From assembly GCF_040712315.1 (NCBI RefSeq), contig NC_134015.1, positions 56,373,964 to 56,437,963 on the forward strand: a DNA stretch of 64,000 nt. Reading direction: 5' to 3'. The stretch comes from Castanea sativa. Its lineage: Eukaryota; Streptophyta; Magnoliopsida; Fagales; Fagaceae. Positions 24,001 through 36,538 of this stretch are shown here, in pieces; the stretch's first letter is position 1, and each line of letters begins with the position of its first letter. Both the position numbers and the translations under genes were made by a program. Under the pieces are notes generated by a model. It searched no databases. It worked only from the letters and a program-made list of their open reading frames with translations, and was not told where the DNA came from.

Positions 24001-27000
24001 AAATCAATTCCTATGGTCTATTATGTACTAGCCTAAACTCCTAGGCCATGCCCTATAAAACATTAAAAGCCCACAAAAAATGTCCATCTGAAACTTTCGG
24101 TCTTATTCTTGCCTGCAGCATAGTTTTCACAAAATTTGGCTTCCTGTTTCACATCATTTTCGGGGGGAAAAAAAATATCCATGTGCAACATATTGTGCAC
24201 GAGCAAATTGGGCAATTCTTGAACAATCCAAATCAATCTTGTAATAAAAAGCTTGTGAATCCCCCCCTTCTACATGACTCAATCTTAATTAATTTAATTG
24301 TCACATTGAAAATTAAGCTCAAGCTAAGGAAAATTCGGCAAATCCATAATTTATACTATTGATAAAAATTACATTAAATTGCATGTTTATTACTTAACAT
24401 TTTGATATTTGTTTAAAATCATCATTATACTTTTAAAATGTCTAATTATAGTCTCTATATTTTCATTTTATTTTAATAAAAGAATTTGTATTGTCATTTG
24501 ATGGAAGAAAAATACCAACATAGTAAATAGAATTCATATCACGTCATGGCTCCACACCATCATGGTGAGTAGTGGTTTCAAATTCATGAGTTTCATTTTC
24601 TACATCTACATTTTTCATCCATCGGATAATATGGACATTTTTAAAAACATTTGAAAGTATAAGGATGATTTTGAAATAAAGATAAAATTCAAAAAATTAA
24701 ACTACCATGACAAAATAGTTCTAATGACCAGCTCTTGTCTCACTTATATTTTATAGCACTTACTGCCAATGTTATCTCGTGAATTATTTGTTATGAAATC
24801 AATCCATCACCTAACCAAATCCTCCATGATGTTGCTCTTTCAATCAAAATAAATGGGGTAATAAAACTTGTTGTTTTCATCTTTAAGTTTGCTAGTACAA
24901 TATTTATTAATGTGATCTCAACCTGTTGCCAATTGCCATCGAAGTTTAGCCCAAATTGCTTCTATCCCACCTATGTATAACATAGTATAAGGCACTGGTG
25001 AATACATTAATTTACTAAAATAATAATAATAATAATAAAAGGGTCTCAATTTGTAGGACTTGTAGGACTGCAATTTTTGTCTTAAACTAAATTATTGCTA
25101 ACCCCAAATGAATATACCTATTAAGCAAATGAATCTGAACAGGATTGGCCTATTGTTTTGTTCATTAATTTATGCTTATCAATTATCATACACTGATCAT
25201 CATGAGCTTAGATCTGATTAAAATTCAGCCACAAACAATGCATGGCCTTAACGGTCCTAACAGGCTAATTAATAAGCTACGAGATACGGCAATGATACAA
25301 AGAAGACCATAAATAACACATGATGTGGAAGTTTCTCCATAGACAAATTAGGCATGCAAGTGGTCCATAAACATATGATTCTTACGTAAAGCGCTAAGCA
25401 ATAAATCATTGACTACAAACTTTGTCCCTATTGGTTTTTCACATTTGTGGAAAAAAGGCACTTCAAACATGGTATAATTGGATTAGACTCCTCAAGCTAA
25501 TTAGTGGAATATTAAGCTCTTTTTAATCCATTGCAGGCAAACCATTGGATAGTCAGCAAAAAAAAATATTATCTTCCTTTTAGTGTTGGAATAGTTTTAA
25601 AGCCCTCCAATTATTTAAACCTTGGCAAGAAGGGGAAGACTTTTTATCCATTAATATTTAAATTGAGGTTGAAATCATTGAGGGTGTAAGAAATTATGCC
25701 TTACCACTCGATGTATTACGCTTACCTCTCACATAAGTGTGGATTTCACGTATAGAATCCACAAGTAGGAGTGATGTAAGTCGTGACCTATTAGGAAATT
25801 ATGAGAATTGCTATTCAATGCGATCATGCCACATACTTGATTGTTAGGAAGAATCACTAAACTCCAAAGTAAGATAGTAATTTTATGAATCAAAATATTC
25901 TCTACACTCTTCTTCTTCTTTCTCATTGTTATATATTGCGATTACAATGCTAAAGAGTTAATAAACACTCTGCAACTTCCTAAATAGTCTTTTACATGAC
26001 CCAAGAAATAGATTACTAGGTTTTAATAGCTATCAACAAGACTTAATAAATAACTTTTACTAAATAATAAAAGGGAAAATTAAGAATATTAGTTTATGAA
26101 ATATTTTTAGAAAATTTTTATTGAAAAAGAAGAAAAAAAAAAACAATCGAGTTTTTTAACAAATTTTTTTATTTTCCATCAAAATAATATAAAAAATAAT
26201 TCATTAACAAATATTCTAAAACACCCATTAACAGGACCCATAATAAAAGCGATATGCATAGAATAATATCACCAAAATCTCTCTCACTTTTGTTTATTAG
26301 CTTGACATGAACTTTAGATCCAGCCTGGGATTTTAGTGACATGGTAACCACTTATCCACCCAACTATGGACTATGCCTTTATGGTGTCCTTAGATAGCAT
26401 TGGCTCAAATCATAAATTCCTCTTTCTTGTTGCCAATGTACGATGGCCACTAACAAGAATGCTGTAGTTGTGTTAATCTTGTACTCTGGTTGTAGCGCGT
26501 GTACCCTACTATTTATGATGGAAATTAACTTTAAGTTTGTTGTCTTCTTGGTTTGCTTACTATTCAAAGAAATAAAACTCTTTTTTTTTTCAATTAAAAA
26601 AAAAGGAATAAAAAAAATTTGAGATGGCTTCAAAATTGTATTGTAAATTTTATAAATCTTGATGCATTAATGATATGTAAAAAATAATAATTAACCCAAC
26701 AATAATGTATGAAAAACAAACTTGTTCCAAAATGACCTATTCATTGCTATTTAGCCCTTTTTGATAAAAGTGAGATTGACATTGTTGTAAAAATGGCTAA
26801 AATTAAAACCAATGATATAAACAGCTCAAGTCAATCAAATTCGTAGGACCCTTATTCACCATAACCCTCTGTGTGGGCCCTAAAATTATACTTAGCCAAA
26901 TCTTCCACCAGCTGGGACTTGGAAAGCTTCACAAATTTTCCATGAAAGTGACCCAGGAAAATTCAAGGACCACCCTCATGTCTTACGTTCACATAAATAG

Positions 27001-27090
27001 AGAGGAAATGGAAAAAAAAAAGTCTAGAATGATGATTAAGAACTTGCTTGACTCGCAACCCACAAATTCATTTGTTTGAAAATTATTATT
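21071..27090. other. Intergenic, no gene seen
   Basis: Six kilobases of AT-rich DNA. The scattered frames of 60-100 codons have no domain, no plausible splice context and AT-driven composition. An A run lies at about 23287-23304, a short AAT repeat near 25021, and a GTGGATTTCACG-type small palindrome near 25738. I find nothing that supports a gene. Confidence 0.6.
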
Positions 27091-27243
27091 AATATTTCAC
27101 AAAATATCATTTTAGCCCTTACATTTCAGGGTCACTTTCAGTTCAGTCCTTATATTTTGGTAGCAGTTAATTTGATCCTTACCATCAATTCACTTGAAAA
27201 CTAATCCTTACAAATTGATTGCAAGTTGAAAATAACATAAACA

Positions 27244-27595
27244 ACTACCGCATACTTTAACGTGAATAGTCACTCCACAAATACAAAGTTCTTGTGGGAT
27301 GAGGGACAAGGGTTGAGGCTTAAGTCTCCAGGAAAAAGTTTCGTACACATATACACCTAGGTGTGCATTTGACTCCTAATTAAAAAAGTCAACTTGTTTT
27401 ACTAATCAGCTTATTGTTGCCACTATTCATAGGCCACATTATCTTTTTTAGTACTATTCATGAGTCTCACTATACTATTTCAACTAACTTTTACCTTTAT
27501 TTATTTACAATACTCTCAGTAAAAAGTTTTCAGTTTTAATAAAATAAGTGGATCCTAAGTAAAATTTCTATCTTGTATCAAAAAAGAAAATAATA
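27244..27595 (+). mobile_element. SINE family B copy 2, itself interrupted
   Basis: Starts ACTACCGCATACTTTAAC, passes GTCACTCCACAAATACAA and a B-box-like GGCTTAAGTCTCC, is broken near 27361, resumes near 27556 and ends in TTTCTATCTTGTATC plus A-rich sequence. It is flanked by a near-perfect 15-bp target duplication (AAAATAACATAAACA and AAAATAATATAAACA), as expected of a SINE. Confidence 0.75.
27361..27555. mobile_element. Miniature element inside SINE B copy 2
   Basis: Inserted in the SINE. It has GTGTGCATTTGACTCC near the left end and GTGGATCCTAAG at the right, with the CTGAAAAC and GAATAGT motifs (minus strand) shared with the 6452 and 61070 elements. Exact ends are unclear because the termini have decayed. 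Confidence 0.55.
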
Positions 27596-27689
27596 TAAAC
27601 ACAATTGACTGCTACCAAAATATAGAGAGCTAAATTAAAAGTGACCCAAAGTGTACGGGTCAAAATGGTATTTTGGCCTGAATATTTCT

Positions 27690-30290
27690 AATTAATAAGG
27701 TGAGGATGACATGGGTCACATTTATCAGACTTTTAAGAAATGATATATATGGAAAACTAATCTTGTACACCCCCTATTTCTCCTAACTAGACACTCCACC
27801 TATAGCAAAGATAGTGTTGTCCATTTTAAGTCATATTTATTCCTTGTCAGGGTATGGAATACACCAAACACATGGTTTGCCAAAGTATTGGTTGGGGTCT
27901 GGATTGATAGGCATTGGGGTGCTGTACCCGGATTGAACCGCACAACCGAATCACCCACACCATCAATGAATAAACCCCTTTGGTTCATATTTTTTGTGGT
28001 CCTGTTTTTGATGTACTTATGATGTTTTTTTTTCCCCTTCTAAAGAATTACTTATTGTGATTCATTCATATCAAAGCTTAATGCTGGCTTTCTCTTAATT
28101 ATAATAAATACAATTTTAACAATAGTTCTTAGTGCAATTGGTTGTATAAGTGGATTTTGATTTATGAACAACTGCTAATAGTAAGATGACATTGATTCAT
28201 AATGAAATTCTTTAGATAAATGAGTAATGCTATGGGTAAAAATTTATGTGTGCGTGTGTTTTCTCAAATAAAAAAAAAATGCTATGGGTAATAAAAATTT
28301 TATTATACAATCCCTAAAAATTTATGCGTCAACTTTTAAATACAAAATAAAAATTTATTTATTATGTTAGCGATGTAACACAAATTACATTTACTTTCAT
28401 GTTAGTTTATAAACGTTATGTAATAAAATTGGTAGTACTTTTAATATTTTCTAATCTAATTTCATAAAGAGCTCACTTTAAGAAAATACATCGAATTTAA
28501 CAAAGTATTCGATACTAATGTCATATAAATTATGGTAAATTGTTCACTTTATAATTTGTTTCTTTTACTAAGTTTCCAAAACTAAAGATTTTCATACTAG
28601 ATTTGCTTAGAAAAAAGAAAATATATATATATATATATTTTTACACTCTTAATATCATGATAAATTATTTTGTACAGTCGATGTATTATACAAATTCATC
28701 ATTATACGAGGGTAGAGCTTAATATTTGTACCATCACACGTTAAAAAAACAAATTTCCTCTTTACATTGACATCTAAATGTGCTGCTGGCTGCTGCAAAA
28801 TTTGGACTAAGTTGGCTTTAGATTTGGTCAGCAAGCAAATCAAATTTCCTTGTGAACCTTCCATTCGAATGCTAAAAGATATTAAATGCGTAACACGGTA
28901 TAATATTTTTTGAAAAAAAAAACACGGTATAATATTTAATTCATATTCTTAACATGCTTTATTTAATTCTACCTTCAATTTTTGACTTTCTTACTCTTAA
29001 TCTTAAACTTGAAATTAGAAACCACATCATTTCGAGGAAAGAACAAAACTACAAAAAATTCTGAAAAATCAAATTGCAAAGGATATAAGGTCCCCATAAT
29101 AATTCGAAGCAAAATGTATACGCTACAATTATCAAATCAAGTACTAAATGTTGTCAAAATTAAGGATTTGTTTGATAATGTTGTTCAATTAACATTATTT
29201 AAATATTGTGAAAATATATGTGGGTGAAAAAGTGTTTTGAAAATACGTGTTATGTTGTTTACACAATAAAAACTGTTGTTTAAATTCCACATGTTTGTAC
29301 ATGTACAATATCCAAGTAAAGTAACGTTTTTATATTGCTAGAAAGTAGCATTTTTATTATTGGTACTCAATCTTACTTCTCAAGGATTAGATCTATGTCT
29401 CTGAATCAGATCAGATATGGTTGTATAGTTGTATAGTTATAATGGAATATTAAATTATAGCATATACCAATGTCAGGCCTATTTCAGAACTGTCTGTTGC
29501 TGTCCATAAATTCAATGGTACATTTTTTTTCCCAACCAAAAAGGGAAAACAAAGATAATCTTCTCATGGGGTTTATTTATTTATTTATTTTTCTATTTTA
29601 TTTTTATTAGACTTTTCTTCTTAGGTTTTTTAAATTTTACAGGTGAGTCTCTAATGATTTTGATACCAATGTTGTGTCTATAGAATCAAAGAGGGGGTCC
29701 ATTTGCCTTGAAATAAAGAAAGCTCGCTCTATAGTGTGGGGATTTACAAATTTCAAAGTGGTTGTACTACTGCATCATTTAAAATCAATTATTATTTCCT
29801 ACGTAATCAAATGAGATTTAAATTCACATGATATTGTATTTATCTTTAAATTTGTGAAATATCAAAATTTCGACCTGAATTTGAACATATGCATTATAAG
29901 CTATTGCAAATAATCATGTTTCCTCACAAATGCTTTCCCCATTTTGAAGAAGAAATATTCAATCATTAACATTTGTAGTGTGGTCGTGCAAATGTGCACA
30001 CAATTCAATTCTATATTCATATCTCATAAGTTACAACACAACAATTTTTTTTTTGTGGGATAAATGAGTGTCCAGAACTCTTCGAATATCTGATTATTCC
30101 TTCAAGGGTATGCATTTCTCCTGTTTCCCACACACCAAATTATTACAATGAGAAATCTCATTGGGGTCTCAAGATGTTGGTAAGAGGTTTCGAACTCAAG
30201 ATCTCGTGAATATCATGAAACTTTAAGAACTACTAAGCCAATCTCTTGGAGTAGACACAAATTCTTTTATAATTTTTTTGGGGGAATAAA
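27690..30290. other. Intergenic, no gene seen
   Basis: AT-rich. There is a TA run near 28621-28639 and small local duplications (AACACGGTATAATATT twice near 28891 and 28921). No domain is recognised in any frame. Confidence 0.6.
30160..30250 (-). mobile_element. tRNA-derived repeat fragment (family E)
   Basis: On the minus strand, TTGGCTTAGTAGTT (A-box-like) is followed about 30 bases later by TTGAGTTCGAAACC (B-box-like). No A-rich tail or second copy is seen here. Confidence 0.5.
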
Positions 30291-30297
30291 AAAAAAA

Positions 30298-30483
30298 GAT
30301 GCTACGTCCACAACAATTTTATAACATTTTCACAACAAATCACAGGTGGTTAGTTGTTATTGGTTCAAATTTGAACCTAACACTAAGATTACTTTTTTAC
30401 CCCAACAATAACAACCAGTAACAACCTGCCACTTAGAATTTGTTGTAAAAATATTGTGAAAATATTATAAACATATCATTTCT
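30298..30483. mobile_element. Palindromic miniature element, copy 1
   Basis: The left arm (GATGCTACGTCCACAACAA through ATTTTCACAACAAAT) pairs with the right arm read on the other strand (ATATTTTCACAATATTTTT then ACAACAAATTCTAAGTGG). The middle has the TTGTTATTGG / CAATAACAACCAG pair. A second copy is at 46662. The target duplication is not clear. Confidence 0.6.
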
Positions 30484-30500
30484 CTAAAAGAAAAGCAAAA

Positions 30501-30566
30501 CCCAATTTCGTAGGGCCAGTGATTTTTTTTATCCCAATTTTGTAGGGCCAGTGATTTTTTTTATTA
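30501..30566. repeat. Short tandem duplication (about 33 bp, two units)
   Basis: CCCAATTTCGTAGGGCCAGT and its following T-rich tail occur twice in a row with one substitution. Confidence 0.85.
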
Positions 30567-30569
30567 TAA

Positions 30570-31720
30570 AAAAATTTGCTATACAGATTATGAAAAATTC
30601 AAACCAAGACAACAGTATGTTCCCAAATTTCATAATGAGCTGATATGGCAGTCACAAAAATTAAATTCACATTTGTAATTTTGTTCAGGTAATCAATAAG
30701 AGCAGTACTTTTAGTTAAAAGAGAAATACAATGAACAATAACATATGCAATCTCTTTTCCAAAATCTGAAGAAGTATTGCCAACTTTCGATACTACGCAA
30801 AAATGTGTGAACCACACTTTATATAATATGGTAATTACTTGAATTAAGTCATAGACCTTAGGTATTGGTCCTAATAAACCACCCAACTAGGTCCCCACAG
30901 TAATAAATTTCAAATCCAGACAACTTTTTTTGTTTTGCGGTATCATTTTTAATGTCACGGTTAGAAAATTTTTCACTTTATATTTTTCCTCATTGACAAT
31001 GACTATTGATAAAAAATAACAACTCACAGCATTGGAGTGAAAGCTGTGACGGGATTCTTCTAAAAAGTAAAAGCAAAAAGAAGGAAAAAAAAAAGAAAAA
31101 AAAAACCTTCTATTCTAAGTTTTTAAGTGCTTATAACCAGTCAAAATATTCTTCCCCTCTATATTCCTGATGTTCTTTAATCTTCCTCAAAGAAAAAAAA
31201 ATGAACTTTAATCTGATTCTTAAATAAAGAATTATTAGTATGCAGGCTTAAATTGACCTACGCCAACAGTTGGAATTTATATATTTATTGCATATAATTT
31301 ATTATCTCCATTTTAAATTGCCAATAAATCCACACATCTAGGAAATGAATCACTTGCTTCCATCAAATTTAAAATTTCAATACCAAGTAAAATCCTCTGG
31401 TAGACCAACTGTTTTTTTCCCACAAATCCCATGCCATATTCCTTTTTCTGTGTAAACAATCAATAATGCGTTTTAAACTTCCTTAAGTACATTGATAATT
31501 TATTTTTTAAGAACACTAAGTATTTTAACACAAACACAGAGAGATGGGAGAATGTCTTATATAAAATCTTATATATTTTTAATAAGTCTAAGGTAGAGTT
31601 CTTACTCATCTATTTTAGAATGAGTGAATTAGATTTTATCATGTTTTTTATATTTAAACAAATATTGGCTAATACAATAATACCCTTTTGGTAAATCTAA
31701 TTCACTCTCTTTTTAAATAT
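30570..31720. other. Intergenic, no gene seen
   Basis: A 95-codon minus-strand frame (30599-30886) has no recognisable domain. The rest is AT-rich. Confidence 0.5.
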
Positions 31721-31722
31721 AT

Positions 31723-31800
31723 GAATTAAATTTCAACATTGTTGCCATAGAATTAAATTTCAACATTGTCAGCATAGAATTAAATTTCAGTGTTGCTGAG
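31723..31800. repeat. 27-bp tandem repeat, three units
   Basis: Units begin GAATTAAATTTCA at 31723, 31750 and 31777. The third is shorter and runs into TGCTGAGTCGTCCCACATTGG. Confidence 0.85.
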
Positions 31801-32058
31801 TCGTCCCACATTGGTAAGGTGTGATATTGAGAAGAGGTTTATCACTTGTTTCGCGACACTAACTGCCCACATGCAGTTTTGGTGTTGGCGTGTAAGTGTA
31901 TTTCTTGATCTCATCATTTTTCCCTATATATATGTGTGTGTGTTTCTCCAAAAAAAAAAAAACCCTTAATAACTCTAATTAATTTATTCTTAAAAGAAAA
32001 ACATCAGAGGATCCTAATCTTAGTATCGTTTAAAATAATATTTGAAATCTCAAGAAGG

Positions 32059-32224
32059 TTTTTTTTTTTTATTATTGAAATTTTCAACTTACGACGTCTA
32101 CTCCTAATGATAACTCTTTATCATCAGGCTAAAACATTAATCAGTTTTTGGTGTAGATGAAAATTGAACCCTAGATATTTATTCAATCATCAGAGATTTT
32201 ACCAGTTGAACTAACTGAAATTCA
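32059..32224 (-). mobile_element. SINE family A copy
   Basis: Minus-strand near-complete copy: A-rich tail (T run 32059-32070), GACGTCTACTCCTAATGATA, the stem-loop, a B box (AGGGTTCAATTTTC) and an A box (TTAGTTCAACTGGTAAAA). Confidence 0.8.
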
Positions 32225-33540
32225 CAAATCTCAAAAAGTTAGATAAGTTTGGAAGAGATAAAATTAAGTTAAAAAAAATTTTGTTTACTTCAAAATTTAT
32301 TGAAATAAACAGGTTTATCTTTAAACTTTTTCAGAGGAAAGAGTTTATTTTTATTGTCCAATTACACTAACTATTTTAAGATATAAATATGTATCCATAT
32401 TCTAACTTGTCCAGTTTGATACCCGACACAAGTCGTGTGGCTTTTAGAAATGCATTTTTGAATTTTTTTTCCTCGTAATGATAAAGTGTTTGTTTTAAGT
32501 TTTAACATTCTAATTGACCTCGCGCCCATTGTATTCTGCAAAAGCAGCCACGTGTTATGAGTCATGATCTTTCTTTTTTTTAACACTACTTATCAAATAG
32601 ACTTTGGCACTGTTTACTGAAACAGAGGATCAGCCAATCAAAACCCACCTGAAGCACCAATCCCATTCTTGTAAATATCTAATACCCACAAGGGCATTAA
32701 TTAGTTGCATACTAAACCCCAAGAAACCTCATCTTTCCCAGAGTAGAGTAGTAAAGTGGGACCCACTTTTTGTCTGCTGCACTAGCCAATTAATCACTAC
32801 TTAAAATAGAAAAATATACTAATTTTTTGTAGATAAAATCATAAACTATTTAATTAATCATTTTAATTTGAGAGTTAAACACTAACAACTATAGCTTACA
32901 AGATTGGTACTTGTCAAGTTTGTTGCGATTGTTGATGTTGCAGTACTGCAGGCTTGTCTATATAAATATTGACTATTATTTGATAAATCAGTAGGTTTTT
33001 GAAAACATTATTATTTTATTGTAGTTAACATGATTTGTTGCGATAATTGATTTATAATAATATGATACAGTATTATCTTAAAAAATGGTATTTGTAACGG
33101 TAACAGGCGCGGGCTCAAAAGTAAAAGTAATCTCATTTTAGTCCTAACTTACCAACTTAATAAGCTTTTATTTTGACTAAACAACTTAGTGAGTTGTGAA
33201 AAATAATAAATCTGTTGACGTAATAAATTTTGTAATATTTTTCATAATTATTAAAATGGCGGAGTAGCCAGGATCATAAGATAAAAGTTGATAATATTGT
33301 AATAATTGCAATTAGCCAACTCAATAGTTTAGGAAAAAAAGTTGTGAAATTTATCTGAATTATTAAATGAAAAATATTGTGTCTGTTACTTTGTAGCATT
33401 ATTCATGATAAATACGTGTTAGACTTTTCAAATTGTTAAATAGGTTAAAAATATATATATTTTTTTAATATATGTAGTTCCAAAAGCAAGGAAGGTGTAG
33501 AGAATCTAGAAATACTCATTTCTTTTCATTACCTCAAAAA
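32225..33540. other. Intergenic, no gene seen
   Basis: AT-rich, with short unsupported frames at 32371-32586 and 32604-32804. This is the upstream flank of the DUF863 gene. Confidence 0.5.
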
Positions 33541-33564
33541 CCCAGAAATGAATTTCATTTATTT

Positions 33565-36536
33565 ATTATATATATATATATAGATGTAAAAAGAAATAGA
33601 GTGTGTTTGTAGAGAGAGAAAGAGATAGAGAGAGAGAAGTGAAGAAAAAGCAGAGAATAAAAAGAGACCGGATGTTGACAAATTTCATGTCACTGTTCTT
33701 AGAAGGTCGTTTGTTTGTGTGAAGATTTCTTATCTGGGATCTCTCTCTCTCTCTCTCTTTCTCAGTCTTTCTCTCTCTAAAAGAAAAAAAAAAAGGAAAA
33801 GAAATTTTTTTTCTGTCTCTCTCTCTCTCTCTAAACTCCCATTTCTTTGAGAGAGAAAGAGAGTGGCCCAGCAGATCGAAATCTCCACCTTTTCTTCAAT
33901 CTGTTGACGATCTAAGCTTCTTCAATGGTGTTGCAAAAACACCCACTTTGTTTTTTGCTAAGTAATTGTTGCTGTTTTTATCTTTAGTTGTTGCTTTGGT
34001 CTTAGTGATGAGAGAGAGAGAAAGAGAGAGTCTTGGTGACTCTTTTTTTATTTATTTCAATTTTCCATGATGTGGAGGTTTTTTGTTGAAATGATTCAAT
34101 CCAAGCTGGATTCTTGAGGAGATAGGTGATAAGAGGATGTGGGTCTAAGGTGAAATTTTGTATCTTTATATTTCTTTAACTTTCTAAGTAAATTGATTTT
34201 GTGGTTTGTTTTGCCAGATGATTTGGTTAATTGGGTTTTACTTTGTTTTGCTATTTTTGAGTGTGCTAAATTGTTGGCTATTTCTTTGGCTTTGTATTTG
34301 TGCATTTGTTATTGTTGTTTCATTGCAGCTTATACACTTGACCGATTTTCCTTTTTGATATTTAATTATGTGCCTTTTTAAAATTTAAAAAAAAAAATTA
34401 TTGAATTGGTTGGATGGGTATCAAGATTCGATTGGTGATATAGTACTTGTTATGGTAGGTAGTGCTGTTAATATTTTCTTATAATGGCTAATTTTAGATT
34501 GTAACTAGATAGGATCTGTTCTATTCACTTTGATTACTGATGTAGATTCCTTTTTAATCTTAAGGCTTCTTAAATTTCAGTATGTTGGTTTTTTAATTAT
34601 TTTTTGGGTTCGATGTTGAGGATTTGTGTGATATGAAAAGCCTATGGTGATTAAGTATTGCATTCATTGTAGATTAATTTTTTGTGAAGGAAACAATTCT
34701 ATGGGTTCAATTTCATTATGGTTTTCATGGAGGTTTTCTTATGATGAGCGTTTGGTCTTGTCAAATATGTAACCCCTGAAACCTGACCACTTAAATTGGA
34801 TTATGCTGTTGCACATTTCCATTGTATTTATGGTATTATGGAATTGTTCCTTAAGTTTCTTGTGACTTCCCCAAGTCAATGAGAAATATAAATTGGTATT
34901 CTTGGAGAGCATTATATTGAATTTGGTCTGAGTGTAATGGTCAATATCAATGTGGCATGCGAGGAAGGTACTTTTGTATTATTGTTTTTATTGTTATGAA
35001 AGCAAAGTATCGGATATCAGTTGAAGTGTTGGTCCATGATTGTATTTATAAGTATAGATGCTTTATGAGCACTACTAATTATTGTAAGCATGTTCATTAT
35101 ATGCAGAATGCATACTTTTTATCATCATTTATTCATGCTAAGGAAAGTACGTTTACGTTTTTCCTTTGATGGTGCAAGAACTTCTAATATTTTACCGTGT
35201 TTCCCCTTTATATATGCTCTTAGATAACACATCTTCTTTGCATGATGTGTAGCTGGATTTTGGCATAGGGTGCTTCAGATAGTTTGATGTTGTCGTGCTC
35301 TCTTTCTCCCTCATTCCCCTCGCGTCCTCAACAACCACCCCCCCCCCCCCCTTCTTAAAAAAAAAAAAAATCTCTATTCCTTCTAGGCCAATCTAAAAGA
35401 GGTGACATTATTCTTCTAAGTTTCTTGAAGTACTCAGATTGTAGATTCTCTTTATGCTTATATGAAGTTTGCGGAGGGAAGAGATTCTTGAATTTCTTGA
35501 GTAAAGAGGAATTAGGATGACTTCTGCTGTATTAATTTGCATTTTAGGTCTATAAGGTCATGTGATGTAGGGGTTGGAGTTAGTGAATGTGGAATAACAT
35601 AATTTAGGAGTTGCTCGTCGAAGAAGATTTAGAATATGAAATTTATAAATAGATATAGAAAGAAGAAGCAAGCGATCAATGTGTATATAGCTTAACTAGG
35701 AAACTTGAACCGTTAAAATATTACTGGGGAAAATCTTGGAAAATATTTGGAAATGGTAAGGCAGACAAATAAAAGTGATGTTTTATGTGGATAAAATGTG
35801 ATGTCTGTCCTCATACAAAATGAGATCTTGGTGTCTGAATCAAGCACACCCTTGAACTAGTGTCGCCTTTTATGTTTCCACTTCCTATGAACATGCCTAA
35901 TGGCTCATTTAGTTCCTGCAGCAATCATAGCTTGCTTTTCTAGTTGTAGATTGCACTTGCATGAAGAATTTAAGTCAATTCAAGCATCACAGCCATTTAT
36001 CCATCAATTCATTCTCCAGACTTTTGTGGTCTGTGCATGTTACAGTACTTGGCTGTATTTGGGCACAAACATTCAGAGGATCATCATACCCATATCAATC
36101 ACTGCAAAGCATCTAGTGGCTTCATAGTGGCCTGTGCTGTGTTTGATTCCTTTTGTTTTGGGATTGGGGTAGGGAGATGATTCATGCAATAGTGATGGTT
36201 TATGGGTGCTAAAAAAGCAGTTTCTATAAGCGAAGATTGTAAAAGTTTATCTTTTTTGAAGATATCAAATGAAATTTGTTTTCTACTATGAGAAATTTGT
36301 AGAAGAAAATTCTTGTTTTCTTATATGTATATAGATATCAGCCAATGTTGTTGGTTTCTTGATTTTCTTACTAAAAACTACAGTGAGCAGTTCTGCTAAT
36401 TGGGAAACTTTACATGAAAGAAGATAGTTATTGTTACTTCTATGTCTTTCTTTTTCTTTTTAAAAATAAATATTTCTTCTATGATTGTTATGCATGCTAT
36501 GTTTCATTGTAAAAATACTTCTTCATTGATTTTCAG
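33565..36536 (+). promoter_or_regulatory. Promoter and intron-containing CT-rich leader of the DUF863 gene
   Basis: A TATA run at about 33565-33582 is followed by GA-rich and then CT-rich sequence (CT runs at about 33743-33758 and 33820-33831), typical of plant leaders. A leader intron is inferred: donor AG/GTGAAA after 34149 (alternative AG/GTGATA after 34125), acceptor TTTTCAG ending at 36536, two bases before the ATG. This would be a 2.4 kb intron. The leader has at least one complete upstream frame: ATG at 33925, 20 codons, stop at 33985-33987. Start site and splicing are inferred. Confidence 0.55.
33925..33987 (+). promoter_or_regulatory. Upstream open reading frame in the DUF863 leader
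   Basis: ATG GTG TTG then 17 more codons to TAG, encoding a short peptide rich in Cys, Leu and Phe. If the leader is transcribed as proposed, this frame precedes the main start and could reduce translation. A second ATG near 34009 opens another short frame. Peptide conservation is unknown. Confidence 0.4.
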
Positions 36537-36538
36537 GA

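Larger units (their letters stand above)
27098..27680. mobile_element. Outer element of a three-level nest (long inverted repeats)
   Basis: The left end (CACAAAATATCATTTTAGCCC, continuing past GGGTCACTTT to ATATTTTGGTAGCAGT) matches the right end read on the other strand (CAGGCCAAAATACCATTTTG, then GGGTCACTTT and ATATTTTGGTAGCAGT). The inverted repeats are about 70 bp. Flanks carry AATATTT on both sides (27091-27097 and 27681-27687), possibly 8 bp with a shared C. Superfamily is uncertain (hAT-like or Mutator-like). Confidence 0.75.
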
